A stretch of DNA of 64,000 bases from Metridium senile (taxonomy: Eukaryota; Cnidaria; Anthozoa; Actiniaria; Metridiidae). A program made the translations under genes and the position numbers. Under the pieces are notes generated by a model. That model was not told the DNA's origin, ran no database searches, and saw only the letters and a list, made by a program, of their open reading frames with translations. Location: the NCBI GenBank assembly GCA_949775045.1, contig OX459096.1, positions 31,605,223 to 31,669,222 of the forward strand, read 5' to 3'. The stretch's first letter is position 1; every line of letters starts with the position of its first letter. Of the stretch, positions 24,001 to 32,233 are shown piece by piece.

Positions 24001-27000
24001 CAGGCCTTTCAAAAGAAAAAAGAAATTGAACCAGATCATATCAGACAATTAAATAAACAGGTCTTTCAAAAGAAAAAAGAAATTGATCCAGATCATATCA
24101 GAGAAATTAATGCACAATCTTTTTTTAAGAGTAAAGAGAATAATCCAGCACACATAAGAACACTTAACAATCAAGCTGTAAATAAAAAAAGATCTCTGCA
24201 TAAGACAACTCCCATTTTAATAAACAGCAACTTAGACAAGGATTTATTACCAAGCACATCCAAAAAAACAAGAGTTGATAATTCAGATGATCAAACTACA
24301 TGTATAATCAATAGATCACCAGTAAATCCAAAAATAACAGACCATTTGGCTTCCAAATTGATAAATGATTTTCACATAAAGGTTGATTCTGGTCCAGAGT
24401 ATGTATGCACTTGTTGTGATCAATTGTGGTATCAATCATCTATGAGAAAATGTGACCCTTCACACTATCTGTCAAAATGTTCTCCAGATCTTATTTCTGC
24501 TTGTATCACAAATGTGAAAACCATAGAAAATACTGAATGGATATGTAGCACATGTCATTCCAATTTGAAAGATGGAAAGCTTCCTGCTTCTGCAAAAGCT
24601 AATAAAATGACTTTTCCAATAAAACCTAGTATCTTGAATCTAACTCCACTTGAAGAACGCCTTGTTTCACCTAGAATCCCATTCATGCAAATTCGAGAAT
24701 TACCAAGAGGAGGACAACTTACTATCCATGGGAATGTTGTCAATGTACCAGCTGATGTCAACTTGACTGTAAATAGTTTACCAAGATCTCTAAGTGATTC
24801 ACAAACAATACCAATCAAGCTCAAAAGAAAACTTAGCTTTAAACATCATTATACTTTCCAAAATGTTAGGCCAAAAAAAGTTTTAGAAGCAGCTCAATAT
24901 CTTGCTCAAACCAGTGAATTGTTTAAATCTGAGGGCATAACTGTTAATGAGAACTGGCTAGAAATGTTACCAATCAATGAAAATGAAGAGTGGCAAGAAT
25001 TTATTGAGAAACCAGATGAATTAGAATTAGAAAATGAAATTGGAAGCTTAGGTACAGACAATTTGTCTACTCCCATCAATACCCCATCTCATTCAGACAA
25101 CCAAAATGGTGAAAATGTTCCTGACCAGTCTGATTCAAACACAGTCACTAATGATAATGATGATTGGTGTGAAGTAGAAGAACGCCCATCAGGAAATATG
25201 GATACTTTATTACAAGAACCAGATATGACTGAAAATGGTGACATTATAATAAGCTTTGCACCAGGTGAAGGAAATAAACCTCTAGGCATGTTCATGGACA
25301 AAGATTCAGAATATTTATCTTTCCCAACAATATTTTGTGGACATCGTAGACATGATAACCAAAACAGACAGGTACCAGTTCATTATAGCACTGTATGTAA
25401 ATGGGAACTAAGGAATCAAGATAGAAGAGTAGCTGAAAGTGTACCTAACATTTTTTACAAACTGAAAAAGTTACAAATAAAACAAATTCAAGATAGCGCT
25501 TCACTATCATTACGTAAGTGTAAAACAAAAGGCAAAAAATATACTGCAGGTCAATTAAAATCACCAGATACTGTTAATAACATTGTACGTCTTGATGAAG
25601 GCTTCAGAGTATTAAGAAATCTTAGAGGATCACCACCATATTTTGAGAGATGTAAGAAAGATTTATTTGCTATGATTCGCCAGTTAGGAAAACCTACATG
25701 GTTCTGTTCTTTCTCTGCAGCAGAAACTAGATGGATACATTTACTTAAAATATTAGGAAGGCTAGTTGACAAAAAAGATTACACTGACACTGACATTAAT
25801 AATATGACATGGCAAAAGAAATCAGACTTGATTCAGAAAGACCCTGTTACTTGTGCTAGAAACTTTGAACATATGGTTCAAATGCTTATTCATGACTTCT
25901 TGAAAAGCTCATTGCAACCAGTTGGAGAAGTACAAGATTTCTTTTATAGAGTTGAATTTCAGCAACGCGGTTCTCCTCATATTCATGCTTTATTTTGGAT
26001 AAAAGATGCTCCACAATATGAAATTAACTTTAATGATGACATTACTAGCTTTGTAGACCAGTATGTCACCTGTCATAAAGATTCATCTGAAGAAATGTCT
26101 GACTTAATAAATCTACAACTACACAGGCATGCTAAAACATGTAAGAGGAAAGGCCATAAAATATGTAGATTTAATTTCCCATTGCCACCAATGCCAAAAA
26201 CAATGATTTTACAACCTATAGATCAAATGTGCTTGAATGAAGATGAACTTGCAATGATTAAGCAAAATTATGAAAATATACAAACAATGCTTGATGAAAT
26301 GAAGTATGGCGAAGATATAACATTTGAAGATTTCCTACAAAGACTCAAACTAGATGAAGATAGCTATATATTGGCAATACAATTTTCACTGACACGTGAC
26401 ACTCTGTTGCTAAAGAGATCACCAGCAGAAATAAGAGTTAACAGTTATAACAGAAATCTTTTAAAGGCTTGGAGAGCTAACTTAGATATACAATATGTAC
26501 TAGACCCTTATGCTTGTGCTGTATACATACTCTCTTATATAACCAAAGGTCAAAGAGGCATGAGTAAACTACTTGAAAAAGCATGTGAAGAAGCAAATTC
26601 TGGTGACAAAGATATCAGAAACAAAGTTAGACATATTGGCAATAAGTTTCTTAATGCAGTTGAAATAAGTGCACAGGAAGCTGTTTATCTTGTTCTCCAA
26701 ATGCCTTTAAGACGAGCATCAAGAGATTTTCAGTTTATAAATACTTCACACCCAGATGAACGAACCTTTCTACTCAAAACAATGGATAAGATCAAAGATC
26801 TTCCTGATAAATCTGTAGATATAGAGTCAGACAATGCAATCAAGAGATATCAAAGAAGGCCTCATAAGTTACAACAATTGTGTTTAGCTGACTTTATTGC
26901 TTGGTACAACTGTGTCAGACAAAAAGGCAACTGTGAAACAAATAATAAAAAAAGTCACACCTATATTGATAATATGTCAGATAACTATTTGCCAGAAAGA

Positions 27001-30000
27001 GACTTTGATGACAGTATTGATGATGATAATAACATCGAAGAAAATATTGACAATAGAGAAATCAACTTAAGAGGTAACATGAAGCTTGTCAAACGAAAAA
27101 AACCAAAAATCATTCGTTCTGTAAGATTTCACAAAGAAAAAGATTCAGAAAATTATTACAGAGAACAACTAATGCTTTATACTCCTTGGAGAAATGAGGA
27201 AAAAGACCTATTGAAAAACTTTAATACATATCAAGAATCCTTTGAGCTACAAAAAGATAAAATAAATGAAACTAGACAACAATATGAATATCATTCTGAA
27301 ATTTTAGATAAAGCTATGGAGGATATACAACATATAGATGATGACAATATATCAAATATAGCACCAAATGCACAGCATATAAATGAACAGGACAAACAGG
27401 CTGAAAAGAAAGCAAGTGAACTTTATGGTTGTTTTGATCCAGGTAAAAATAAACAGCATAGTCAATATGATTTATTAGATGACATGGGTATATTCCCTAG
27501 AACTAATGATGATGAAGAACTGGTTGTAAAGCGAATGGATGATCAAACATTCAGAAAATTAGTGAGATCACTTAATAGAAAACAGAGGGAATTTTTCTAT
27601 CATGTATTGCACTCTGTTAAAATAACAGATGAGCCTATCAGATTATTCCTTTCTGGAGGTGCAGGTGTAGGAAAATCAACTGTAACCAATACTTTATATG
27701 AAGCCCTTATAAAATATTTTAATAGTGTACCAGGAGAAAACCCTGATGACATAAAAGTACTTAAAGTAGCACCTACTGGCAAAGCTGCATTTAATATCAA
27801 AGGTAACACTCTTCATTCTGCATTTAAAATTCCAGCTAACAGAGGCTTTCAATATTGCACACTTGATAGAGACAGATTGAATACCATACGTGCACAACTA
27901 GGAAAACTGAAAGTCATATTTATTGATGAGATATCTATGGTTGGAAGTGGTATATTTAGTTTCTTAAACTTACGCTTACAGCAAATAATGGGATCACAAC
28001 TGCCATTTGGAGGAGTTAGCATAATAACTGTTGGTGACTTTTTTCAATTAAAACCTGTTTTTGATAAATGGATATTTGAAATGTCAAAAGACAACTATAG
28101 CCCTTTAGCTCTCAACTTATGGCAAGAATATTTTCGAATGTTTGAATTGACAGAAATAATGAGGCAAAAAGATGATAAACAGTTTGCAGAACTATTAAAT
28201 CGTCTTAGAGAAGGTAAACATACAAAGGATGATATTGACTTATTAAAGACAAGGCTTTTAAAACAAACCCCTTCTGATATCAACTACCCTATTAACAAGA
28301 CACATCTCTTTACAACCAATGCATCTGTCAATGCACATAATAACACAATATTCATGAATAGTAGAACAAATAAGGCTAATGTTAAGGCTGTAGACATTAT
28401 CATTGGAGATATGAATGATGCTCTTAAAGAAAAACTAAAGCAAAGAATTCCTGATGATGCTACAAAAACTATGGGACTTTATTCTGAAATTTATATAGCT
28501 ACTGCAGCTAGATATGACTTAACAACTAATGTATCAGTAACAGATGGCATGACTAATGGTGCTGAATGTATCATACAAAAAATAGACTATAGAGTACCTA
28601 ACTCTGATAGACCAAGTATAATATGGGTATCATTTTCAGAAACTACTATAGGTCATGGTTACCGCAAAGAGTATTCACATTTATACCATAAGAACATAGA
28701 TAAATCCTGGACACCAGTATTAGAGATATCAAGACAATTTAGATTTAATAAGAAAACACAAGCTCATGTTCTAAGAAGACAATTTCCTTTAAGACCTGCT
28801 GCAGCTAAAACTATTCACCGTTGCCAAGGAGGTACCCTTACTGAAGCAGTAGTAGACTTTCCATCTTCCACTAGAGAACACATGCATTATGTTGGCCTAA
28901 GCAGAGTCACAAATATTTCTAATTTGCACATTTTAAATCTAAATGAAGAAAAAATTAAAGTAAGCAGTTCTGTTCAGACAGAAATGTTTCGTCTTAGGAA
29001 TGAAGCCTCTTTCAACTGTGCTGTACCATGTCTGTATAATTCTACTAATAACAATGTAACAATTCTTTTTCATAATGTCAGATCACTGCATCTACACATG
29101 GAAGATATAGCACATGATTATAATGTAAAAGTAGCACATATCAATATCTTTGTCGAAACAGCCTTGTGCTCTAGAGATAATGACAACACATACAATCTTC
29201 CAAATTTTAATCTATTCAGAAATGATTGCAATCCAGGCCAAAGCACTAGATCAAAGTATGGTACAGTAATGTACATTAGAAACAACATAGATTGCATTTC
29301 AGATCCAATCAGATGTAATTACAATGATGTTGAAATGACTATGGTAGTTATTAATTACAACCTCTCTCCACTATATGTTATTGGCATTTATCGCTCTACT
29401 AGTAAAGTGACTGTTAAAAGAATGGTTGATGCTTTGAATTATATTCACAATCTCTATAACTTAAACAGTTTGACTCCAACAATTATTCTAGGTGATTTCA
29501 ATGTTAATGTTGATGAATCTTCATCTCAACAAAATGCACTAACGAAATATTTGATTACGGAAAAAGGCTACACTCAATTAATAAATACATACACAACAGA
29601 TTATCGCACAACAATAGATCATATTTATACAAACATACCTCAAAACACTGCACTTTCCGGTGTCTTAGAATCTTATTTTAGTGACCATAAACCAGTTTTT
29701 CTTCAGTTACATGTTTATTAATTGTATTATAGAATCCAATCAAACAATAGAGACTAATATGCTTTTCTATTAATCTTACCTTAACAATTGTTTACCTTTT
29801 TATATTTCATTCAAAATATTCTAACCATGCATCCATACTTGTCAATTATATTTTTGAGAGAGCGTATATTCAAAATACATTTTTCCATGTACATATGATT
29901 GTACAATCTCTCTCAATCAGCAGTTGCACCTATTATGGTGCAATTCATTTACATGACCAGGTACATTATAATGTGCCTGTTCCTGTAACCTCTTCATTGC

Positions 30001-31572
30001 TATTTTGTCATATGCAGGTAAGAAACTATATATTTTGATTACAGACTGTATGAACCACTCCTTTAGTTCTATATTGATTTCTAACTTTACTTGTCTACTA
30101 ACACATTTTTCATTTTTTTCTATTTCAGGATGGCCTTTATTATGTACTGTATTATGATGAATCATAATTAAGTTAAACCTTTTGTACTTTCTACAATTCA
30201 TCCAAGAATTATGCACAATTACCAAGATATAATCTGCAAATAATTTAACACGGTATAATTCTACAAAATATATTGAACACATGTGTAAATACCAGGATGT
30301 ACAGTAATTCTACATTTTATCCAAGACTAGTGCAAATACCAGGATATAATTCTACTGACAATATATATTCAAGACATGTGCAAATACCAGGATGTACAGT
30401 AATTCTACATTTTATCCAAGACTAGTGCAAATACCAGGATATAATTCTACTGACAATATATATTCAAGACATGTGCAAATACCAGGATGTACAGTAATTC
30501 TACATTTTATCCAAGACTAGTGCAAATACCAGGATATAATTCTACTGACAATATATATTCAAGACATGTGCAAATACCAGGATGTACAGTAATTCTACAT
30601 TTTATCCAAGACTAGTGCAAATACCAGGATATAATTCTACTGACATTATATATTCAAGACATGTGCAAATACCAGGATATACAGTAATTCTACAATTTAT
30701 CATAGACTAGTGCAAATACCAGGATATAATTCTACTGACAATATAGTTACTTTATACAGATAATTTGTATGTTAAGTATATAAAGTTCACATATCCATTT
30801 CAAATCTACTATAAAAAAAAGGTTTTCAAACCAATGCCTTATTATTTTCAAATGAACTTCTGTGATTTTTAAATATATCCTACATAGTCAATATGAAAAG
30901 TGGATCTAAACTTTTAGCGCTTGAATCCTCATCATTAACTCTTTCAAATATTCTAACAAATCCACGAGTTGGCCAAGGGGCGCCTTTGATTTAATATACA
31001 TATATTTCTTTATAATTGAGCTTGGGCTTCCTGTGGTTTGTGTTGATTTTATACTCAGATCATGCCTTGGGCTTACTTTGCTATAAAATAACCTTGAATC
31101 TTTTAACTATTATTAATTTGAAGTTTATTAAAACCTTAAACAATTGGAATATTTAAATGGTATTTTGTTTCAGTGGTATATTTGGTGATAAATTCGGTCG
31201 TTCCTAAAAGCCATTCGCTTATAAAGACCTTTCCACCTTTTATGAACGGTACATGAGGTAGCTTAAACTCGATTGAAAATCACTGAAATTCAGACAGAGG
31301 TTAAATAAGAATTGCAGAAAGACATTGTGAAAGTTTAAAGAGATTGTTTTAAGTTTCAAGATCATAAATCAAGGCTTCATGAAGCCCTCTACACGTAAAA
31401 GTAGAGAGCTCGTGACATGCAAATACTTCAGTTATCAGAGGTGTGATTAGTCTATGAATGCGTTATAAAGCTAATGTGTTATACCTAACAGTTTTATATT
31501 ATAGTATGACTATTAAATACGTTTCGTACCTGCAGTAGAATCACCACTTTTAGACTTTATCTCATCAGCCAT
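12036..31572 (-). CDS. Amidase signature enzyme, paralogue B (11 coding exons)
   Basis: Complete 523-aa paralogue of gene A. Exons in order: 31530-31572, 19598-19708, 18828-18954, 17796-18108, 16213-16413, 15941-16018, 15712-15871, 15049-15099, 14263-14386, 13550-13716, 12036-12232. Lengths and phases equal those of A and C except exon 1 (43 nt here, [14 protein letters not shown]). The triad is complete: K116 (VLKDT), S191 (CGSSSGSA) and S215 (GGDQGGSIR). Intron 1 is about 11.8 kb because a Helentron and several MITEs have inserted; introns 4, 6 to 8 and 10 also carry elements. The coding sequence is intact, so the gene may still work if intron 1 is spliced efficiently. Exon 1 lies 84 bp from the TIR element at 31657, so little promoter sequence remains free of transposon. 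Confidence 0.88.
12400..13480. repeat. Degenerate minisatellite in intron 10 of amidase B, split by a TIR element
   Basis: Drifting units with CAACACCAATTTTCCTGG and CCCTGGGGCCAACAC cores lie at about 12400-12432 and 13059-13480, interrupted by the 12433-13058 element. They match the array in the same intron of gene A, so it predates the A/B duplication or spread by conversion. Confidence 0.6.
12433..13058. mobile_element. Nonautonomous TIR element, TAGCCTCCTCCGCAGGC termini
   Basis: 626 bp. It begins TAGCCTCCTCCGCAGGC and ends GCCTGCGGAGGAGGCTA, an exact inverted match. A purine-rich G/A tract sits just inside the left end, as in the RecQ-bearing element at 16503. A GGGCTTCCTGTGG motif at about 12495 has an inverted partner near 13000. 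No transposase is encoded and no convincing target duplication is seen. Confidence 0.7.
14636..14848. mobile_element. MITE with ~60-bp inverted ends, intron 8 of amidase B
   Basis: 213 bp. The ends CATGTTATCTAGCACCG and CGGTACTAGATAACGTG start inverted repeats that continue about 60 bp with mismatches through the shared TTTGACAAAAG and GCACAGG blocks. It is non-coding. Confidence 0.65.
15262..15587. mobile_element. MITE of the CACAGG family, 7-bp target duplication
   Basis: 326 bp in intron 7 of amidase B. It starts CACAGGTAGCCCAAGC and ends GCTTGGGCTACCTGTG, with inverted similarity over about 55 bp (CTTCTATG near the inner edge). It is flanked by CATTAAT and CATTGAT, a 7-bp near-duplication. 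The ends match those of the large element at 31657-39084. Confidence 0.7.
16503..17771 (+). mobile_element. TIR DNA element carrying a RecQ-like helicase fragment
   Basis: 1269 bp in intron 4 of amidase B. The termini TAGCCTGC and GCAGGCTA open inverted repeats of about 100 bp with a purine-rich block and an inner GCCTGCAACAAACCCCC motif in both arms. It is flanked by an exact 9-bp duplication GCGTTTTCC (16494-16502 and 17772-17780). A 9-bp duplication would fit MULE-like elements, but no transposase is present, so the superfamily is open. Confidence 0.8.
16707..17157 (+). pseudogene. RecQ-like ATP-dependent helicase, N-terminal fragment, broken
   Basis: The first block (16707-16916) contains a Q-motif-like LKPEQEESI and Walker A as VLPTGFGKS, then stops. 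The second block (about 16924-17157) continues the helicase core in another frame and reaches DEAH-box motif II as [11 protein letters not shown]. Motifs III-VI are absent. RecQ enzymes unwind DNA 3' to 5'; this copy cannot. It lies entirely between the TIRs of the 16503-17771 element, so it is probably cargo of an internally deleted parent element. The start is likely the second Met (MASLEL). Confidence 0.7.
18290..18450 (+). pseudogene. LINE ORF2 C-terminal remnant
   Basis: One frame reads RLPNNMRSA, a stop, then [17 protein letters not shown], resembling the extreme C-terminus of CR1-type ORF2 (compare IWNNLP and the LRVYLFNKS end of the LINE at 11521). It is heavily decayed and sits in intron 3 of amidase B. 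The AT-rich sequence to about 18790 shows nothing else. Confidence 0.4.
19220..19460. repeat. Cluster of CCTAAAAGG-type motifs in intron 2 of amidase B
   Basis: Five copies of a (C/A)CCTAAAAGG-like decamer (one CCTAAAAAG) occur near 19226, 19286, 19360, 19409 and 19440, about 30-75 bp apart, with unrelated spacers. No protein-coding reading is evident. Confidence 0.5.
19828..20040. mobile_element. Palindromic MITE, copy 1
   Basis: 213 bp starting ACAGGTTCCC and ending GGGAACCTGT, an almost complete inverted repeat (about 95-bp arms) around a short loop. It is flanked by exact TCTATA on both sides. It is non-coding; the transcript could form a long hairpin. It lies in intron 1 of amidase B. 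Confidence 0.85.
20040..20332. repeat. Intron-1 segment shared with amidase C in inverted orientation
   Basis: About 290 bp, reverse complement of about 41385-41680 in intron 1 of gene C. Both contain the CACAGGTAGCCC-type end, a CACTGTTTGTGCAATAATTTC-like block and a CTATAGTCCTTAATGAATG block. This supports an inverted duplication of the whole gene. Confidence 0.75.
20333..20565. mobile_element. Palindromic MITE, copy 2
   Basis: 233 bp, same family as 19828-20040, differing by an extra ~21-bp AAGTACAGATTTAAATGGG unit in the right arm and an inverted centre. Flanks are TCTTTA and TCTATG, an imperfect duplication. Confidence 0.8.
20689..21759. other. Helentron 5' non-coding leader
   Basis: No convincing ORF. 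It contains a short (CACT)n run at 20710-20760, two GGGNTTCCTGTG motifs near 20830 and 20900 and an inverted one near 21412, and a GCGCATGC-containing stretch near 21205 that could be promoter-like. CAGGTAAGT at about 21709-21717 could be a splice donor just upstream of the ORF. Confidence 0.4.
21826..29721 (+). CDS. Helentron polyprotein: 2A-like peptide, OTU, Rep (HUH), Pif1-like helicase, EEP endonuclease
   Basis: One uninterrupted ORF, 2631 aa from the first ATG; the frame is open further upstream but without an ATG. Residues 1-324 are basic and unrecognised, ending in a 2A-like motif (GDIERNPGP, 317-325). An OTU cysteine protease fold follows (D363, C364, H476). Residues about 590-790 are a 19-residue repeat array. 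A Cys-rich zinc-binding-like region lies near 855-905. The Rep domain has HIH at 1385-1387 and tyrosines Y1567 and Y1571. The SF1 helicase has Walker A ([10 protein letters not shown]1950), DE at 2034-2035, GDFFQLKP and a C-terminal GLSR motif. The last ~220 residues are an AP-endonuclease-like domain (GDFNVN at 2556, SDHKPVF near the end). It would drive rolling-circle transposition. All catalytic motifs are intact, so the element may be recently active. Confidence 0.9.
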   Translation: MIFDTNLVFLALRRQLSKRRVMYSMQESLTSSYISEKTTIVVDTSAIRPRVALATKNGKINNDLIATVPYDRTTIMMEKCHTKTSNQIKKTSKNQNKIKPDLTRILLELNQKANETQMKCSLKHYNVHDHQCVFNNIQQTNINEYQTNISPDVNQKYNEAELKFSFNKSNEHECTYVLRKVSKPPINIFNKSHKYSHKSCFEKFVECTSQNKLRSRDREPSRISLKIIQKLMKNKKNRNKLVCFIKKNVPRSSSIFHFVSQPYLLKFKVGQYQRLFPFNNVKKRAVVRYTCRSKEQIHMKCKQHTCCFIERKLLLSGDIERNPGPFSLTNTTFNEQRPSFMSILRTRLGQYNLAPVDVGGNGDCFFRSISHRLYGDSTHHLQIRAQGIHYLNEHPERFIESNTEDSWLQYLTSMSKQGTWADNIIIQATSDALNLIINIIETAYNFSEITIVQPFDLSAYSTPPTSIYIGHLEEMHYVSTVSIPNQCQITSTCKQTTKSLSNMPPELNTNSIDAKEKRRIYMREYMRKKRANSDFVNNEKQLRYERKQQDIDKTLSSQREASKNYRENHKEKQQTPKKDSETRNQNLKTIKMKSFNKMKANSPDKVKETNRLSFKRRKLIQPDHIREINKQAFQKKKQLQPEHIRHIKSQTFQKKKESDPDHIRQLNKHAFQKKKEIDPAHIREMKVRTFQKKKEIDPDHIRQLNKQAFQKKKEIEPDHIRQLNKQAFQKKKEIEPDHIRQLNKQVFQKKKEIDPDHIREINAQSFFKSKENNPAHIRTLNNQAVNKKRSLHKTTPILINSNLDKDLLPSTSKKTRVDNSDDQTTCIINRSPVNPKITDHLASKLINDFHIKVDSGPEYVCTCCDQLWYQSSMRKCDPSHYLSKCSPDLISACITNVKTIENTEWICSTCHSNLKDGKLPASAKANKMTFPIKPSILNLTPLEERLVSPRIPFMQIRELPRGGQLTIHGNVVNVPADVNLTVNSLPRSLSDSQTIPIKLKRKLSFKHHYTFQNVRPKKVLEAAQYLAQTSELFKSEGITVNENWLEMLPINENEEWQEFIEKPDELELENEIGSLGTDNLSTPINTPSHSDNQNGENVPDQSDSNTVTNDNDDWCEVEERPSGNMDTLLQEPDMTENGDIIISFAPGEGNKPLGMFMDKDSEYLSFPTIFCGHRRHDNQNRQVPVHYSTVCKWELRNQDRRVAESVPNIFYKLKKLQIKQIQDSASLSLRKCKTKGKKYTAGQLKSPDTVNNIVRLDEGFRVLRNLRGSPPYFERCKKDLFAMIRQLGKPTWFCSFSAAETRWIHLLKILGRLVDKKDYTDTDINNMTWQKKSDLIQKDPVTCARNFEHMVQMLIHDFLKSSLQPVGEVQDFFYRVEFQQRGSPHIHALFWIKDAPQYEINFNDDITSFVDQYVTCHKDSSEEMSDLINLQLHRHAKTCKRKGHKICRFNFPLPPMPKTMILQPIDQMCLNEDELAMIKQNYENIQTMLDEMKYGEDITFEDFLQRLKLDEDSYILAIQFSLTRDTLLLKRSPAEIRVNSYNRNLLKAWRANLDIQYVLDPYACAVYILSYITKGQRGMSKLLEKACEEANSGDKDIRNKVRHIGNKFLNAVEISAQEAVYLVLQMPLRRASRDFQFINTSHPDERTFLLKTMDKIKDLPDKSVDIESDNAIKRYQRRPHKLQQLCLADFIAWYNCVRQKGNCETNNKKSHTYIDNMSDNYLPERDFDDSIDDDNNIEENIDNREINLRGNMKLVKRKKPKIIRSVRFHKEKDSENYYREQLMLYTPWRNEEKDLLKNFNTYQESFELQKDKINETRQQYEYHSEILDKAMEDIQHIDDDNISNIAPNAQHINEQDKQAEKKASELYGCFDPGKNKQHSQYDLLDDMGIFPRTNDDEELVVKRMDDQTFRKLVRSLNRKQREFFYHVLHSVKITDEPIRLFLSGGAGVGKSTVTNTLYEALIKYFNSVPGENPDDIKVLKVAPTGKAAFNIKGNTLHSAFKIPANRGFQYCTLDRDRLNTIRAQLGKLKVIFIDEISMVGSGIFSFLNLRLQQIMGSQLPFGGVSIITVGDFFQLKPVFDKWIFEMSKDNYSPLALNLWQEYFRMFELTEIMRQKDDKQFAELLNRLREGKHTKDDIDLLKTRLLKQTPSDINYPINKTHLFTTNASVNAHNNTIFMNSRTNKANVKAVDIIIGDMNDALKEKLKQRIPDDATKTMGLYSEIYIATAARYDLTTNVSVTDGMTNGAECIIQKIDYRVPNSDRPSIIWVSFSETTIGHGYRKEYSHLYHKNIDKSWTPVLEISRQFRFNKKTQAHVLRRQFPLRPAAAKTIHRCQGGTLTEAVVDFPSSTREHMHYVGLSRVTNISNLHILNLNEEKIKVSSSVQTEMFRLRNEASFNCAVPCLYNSTNNNVTILFHNVRSLHLHMEDIAHDYNVKVAHINIFVETALCSRDNDNTYNLPNFNLFRNDCNPGQSTRSKYGTVMYIRNNIDCISDPIRCNYNDVEMTMVVINYNLSPLYVIGIYRSTSKVTVKRMVDALNYIHNLYNLNSLTPTIILGDFNVNVDESSSQQNALTKYLITEKGYTQLINTYTTDYRTTIDHIYTNIPQNTALSGVLESYFSDHKPVFLQLHVY
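22774..22800 (+). other. 2A-like ribosome-skipping peptide in the Helentron ORF
   Basis: Encodes GDIERNPGP, matching the D(V/I)ExNPGP consensus, preceded by a Leu-rich LLLS. In known 2A sequences the ribosome skips the Gly-Pro bond, so the N-terminal 324 residues would be released and the OTU-Rep-helicase-endonuclease part would begin at Pro325. Motif seen directly; activity inferred. Confidence 0.85.
23590..24190 (+). repeat. 57-bp in-frame repeat array in the Helentron ORF
   Basis: About ten to eleven 57-bp units encode a 19-residue repeat of the type [19 protein letters not shown]. Central units (about 23910-24090) are nearly identical; outer units diverge, as in an array growing from the middle. 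The product is highly charged and probably helical. Confidence 0.9.
29722..30280. other. Helentron 3' non-coding segment
   Basis: Downstream of the ORF. A 121-codon open frame on the minus strand (30282 to 29917) has no recognisable domain and overlaps the start of the minisatellite, so it is not called as a gene. Confidence 0.4.
30270..30745. repeat. 95-bp minisatellite near the Helentron 3' end
   Basis: About five head-to-tail copies, period 95 bp (ACCAGGATGT at 30291, 30386, 30481 and 30576; a variant at 30671). Each unit contains two half-units with GTGCAAATACCAGGAT. Inner copies are nearly identical; the last has drifted. 3' arrays of this kind are described for Helentron and DINE-like elements. 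Confidence 0.9.
30971..31529. other. Proximal part of amidase B intron 1, homologous to amidase C intron 1
   Basis: Contains GGTATATTTGGTGATAAATTCGG at 31176 onward and neighbouring blocks that match the reverse complement of about 41040-41130 in gene C. No other feature is seen besides a GGGCTTCCTGTGG motif near 31030. Confidence 0.6.
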
Positions 31573-32233
31573 TATTATGCGACCACGCAAAGCCGTGACA
31601 CAATCTGTAACGCTACACTTACATCACGTTGTCACGCACGAATCTTAACCTCTGAGCACAGGCAGCCCAACTATTCTCTTTGAGGATCTTTTTTAATGAC
31701 AATTAAGTTATTTTTAACCGCGCGCCGAGCGCCACAGCTCACCACCGGCACCTGTCACACTGAACAACAGTGGAAAGTATACCTACCTGAATGAAACGTA
31801 GCAATCTAGAGGTGGGAGGGAGGGAAAAACCTTGCTAGCTTCGCTTGTTAATACATCACTGCCAAAGCTGCCAGTAAACAAGCCCCTGCGAATACCGTAG
31901 GTACCCCCCAAACCTGAGAGGCTAACCGCTGTGCAGCAAGATTGTCTCGGTTTTAACTTCGCCTAAATTTCATTCAGCCACATTTAAAACTCATCGACAA
32001 ATGAGTTTGGGTTTAGGTGCCAGGGTGCGCGCAGGTTGTGAAGGCCACGCCCATGCAGGACGGTAACCATGGCAACCGGGCCACAGCTCACCACCATAGA
32101 TCGACCAAGGGTGCTTGGTAGAGGAAACTGTGTCCGGTTACCATGGTACCTCCTCTCCCAAACCATTCCAAGCACCCAACCTAAAGCAAAACTAGACGAG
32201 TGATCTCAAAGCATACAAAACTTTATTGCCAAA

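Larger units (their letters stand above)
20662..30970 (+). mobile_element. Helentron (Helitron-like rolling-circle element), autonomous-type
   Basis: About 10.3 kb in intron 1 of amidase B. At the left, AACTCGTGGATT forms a hairpin with AATCCTCGAGTT (20662-20688, 3-nt loop). At the right, AATCCACGAGTT (30959-30970) is the exact reverse complement of the left arm. Such short inverted termini, a Rep-helicase-endonuclease protein and a 3' minisatellite are features described for Helentrons rather than canonical TC...CTRR Helitrons. The exact boundaries are inferred. The gene C intron 1 lacks it, so it inserted after the B/C duplication. Confidence 0.8.

Noticed and set aside
30270..30745. CRISPR-like array
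   Set aside because: Units abut head to tail with no unique spacers, and the genome is eukaryotic; it is a minisatellite.
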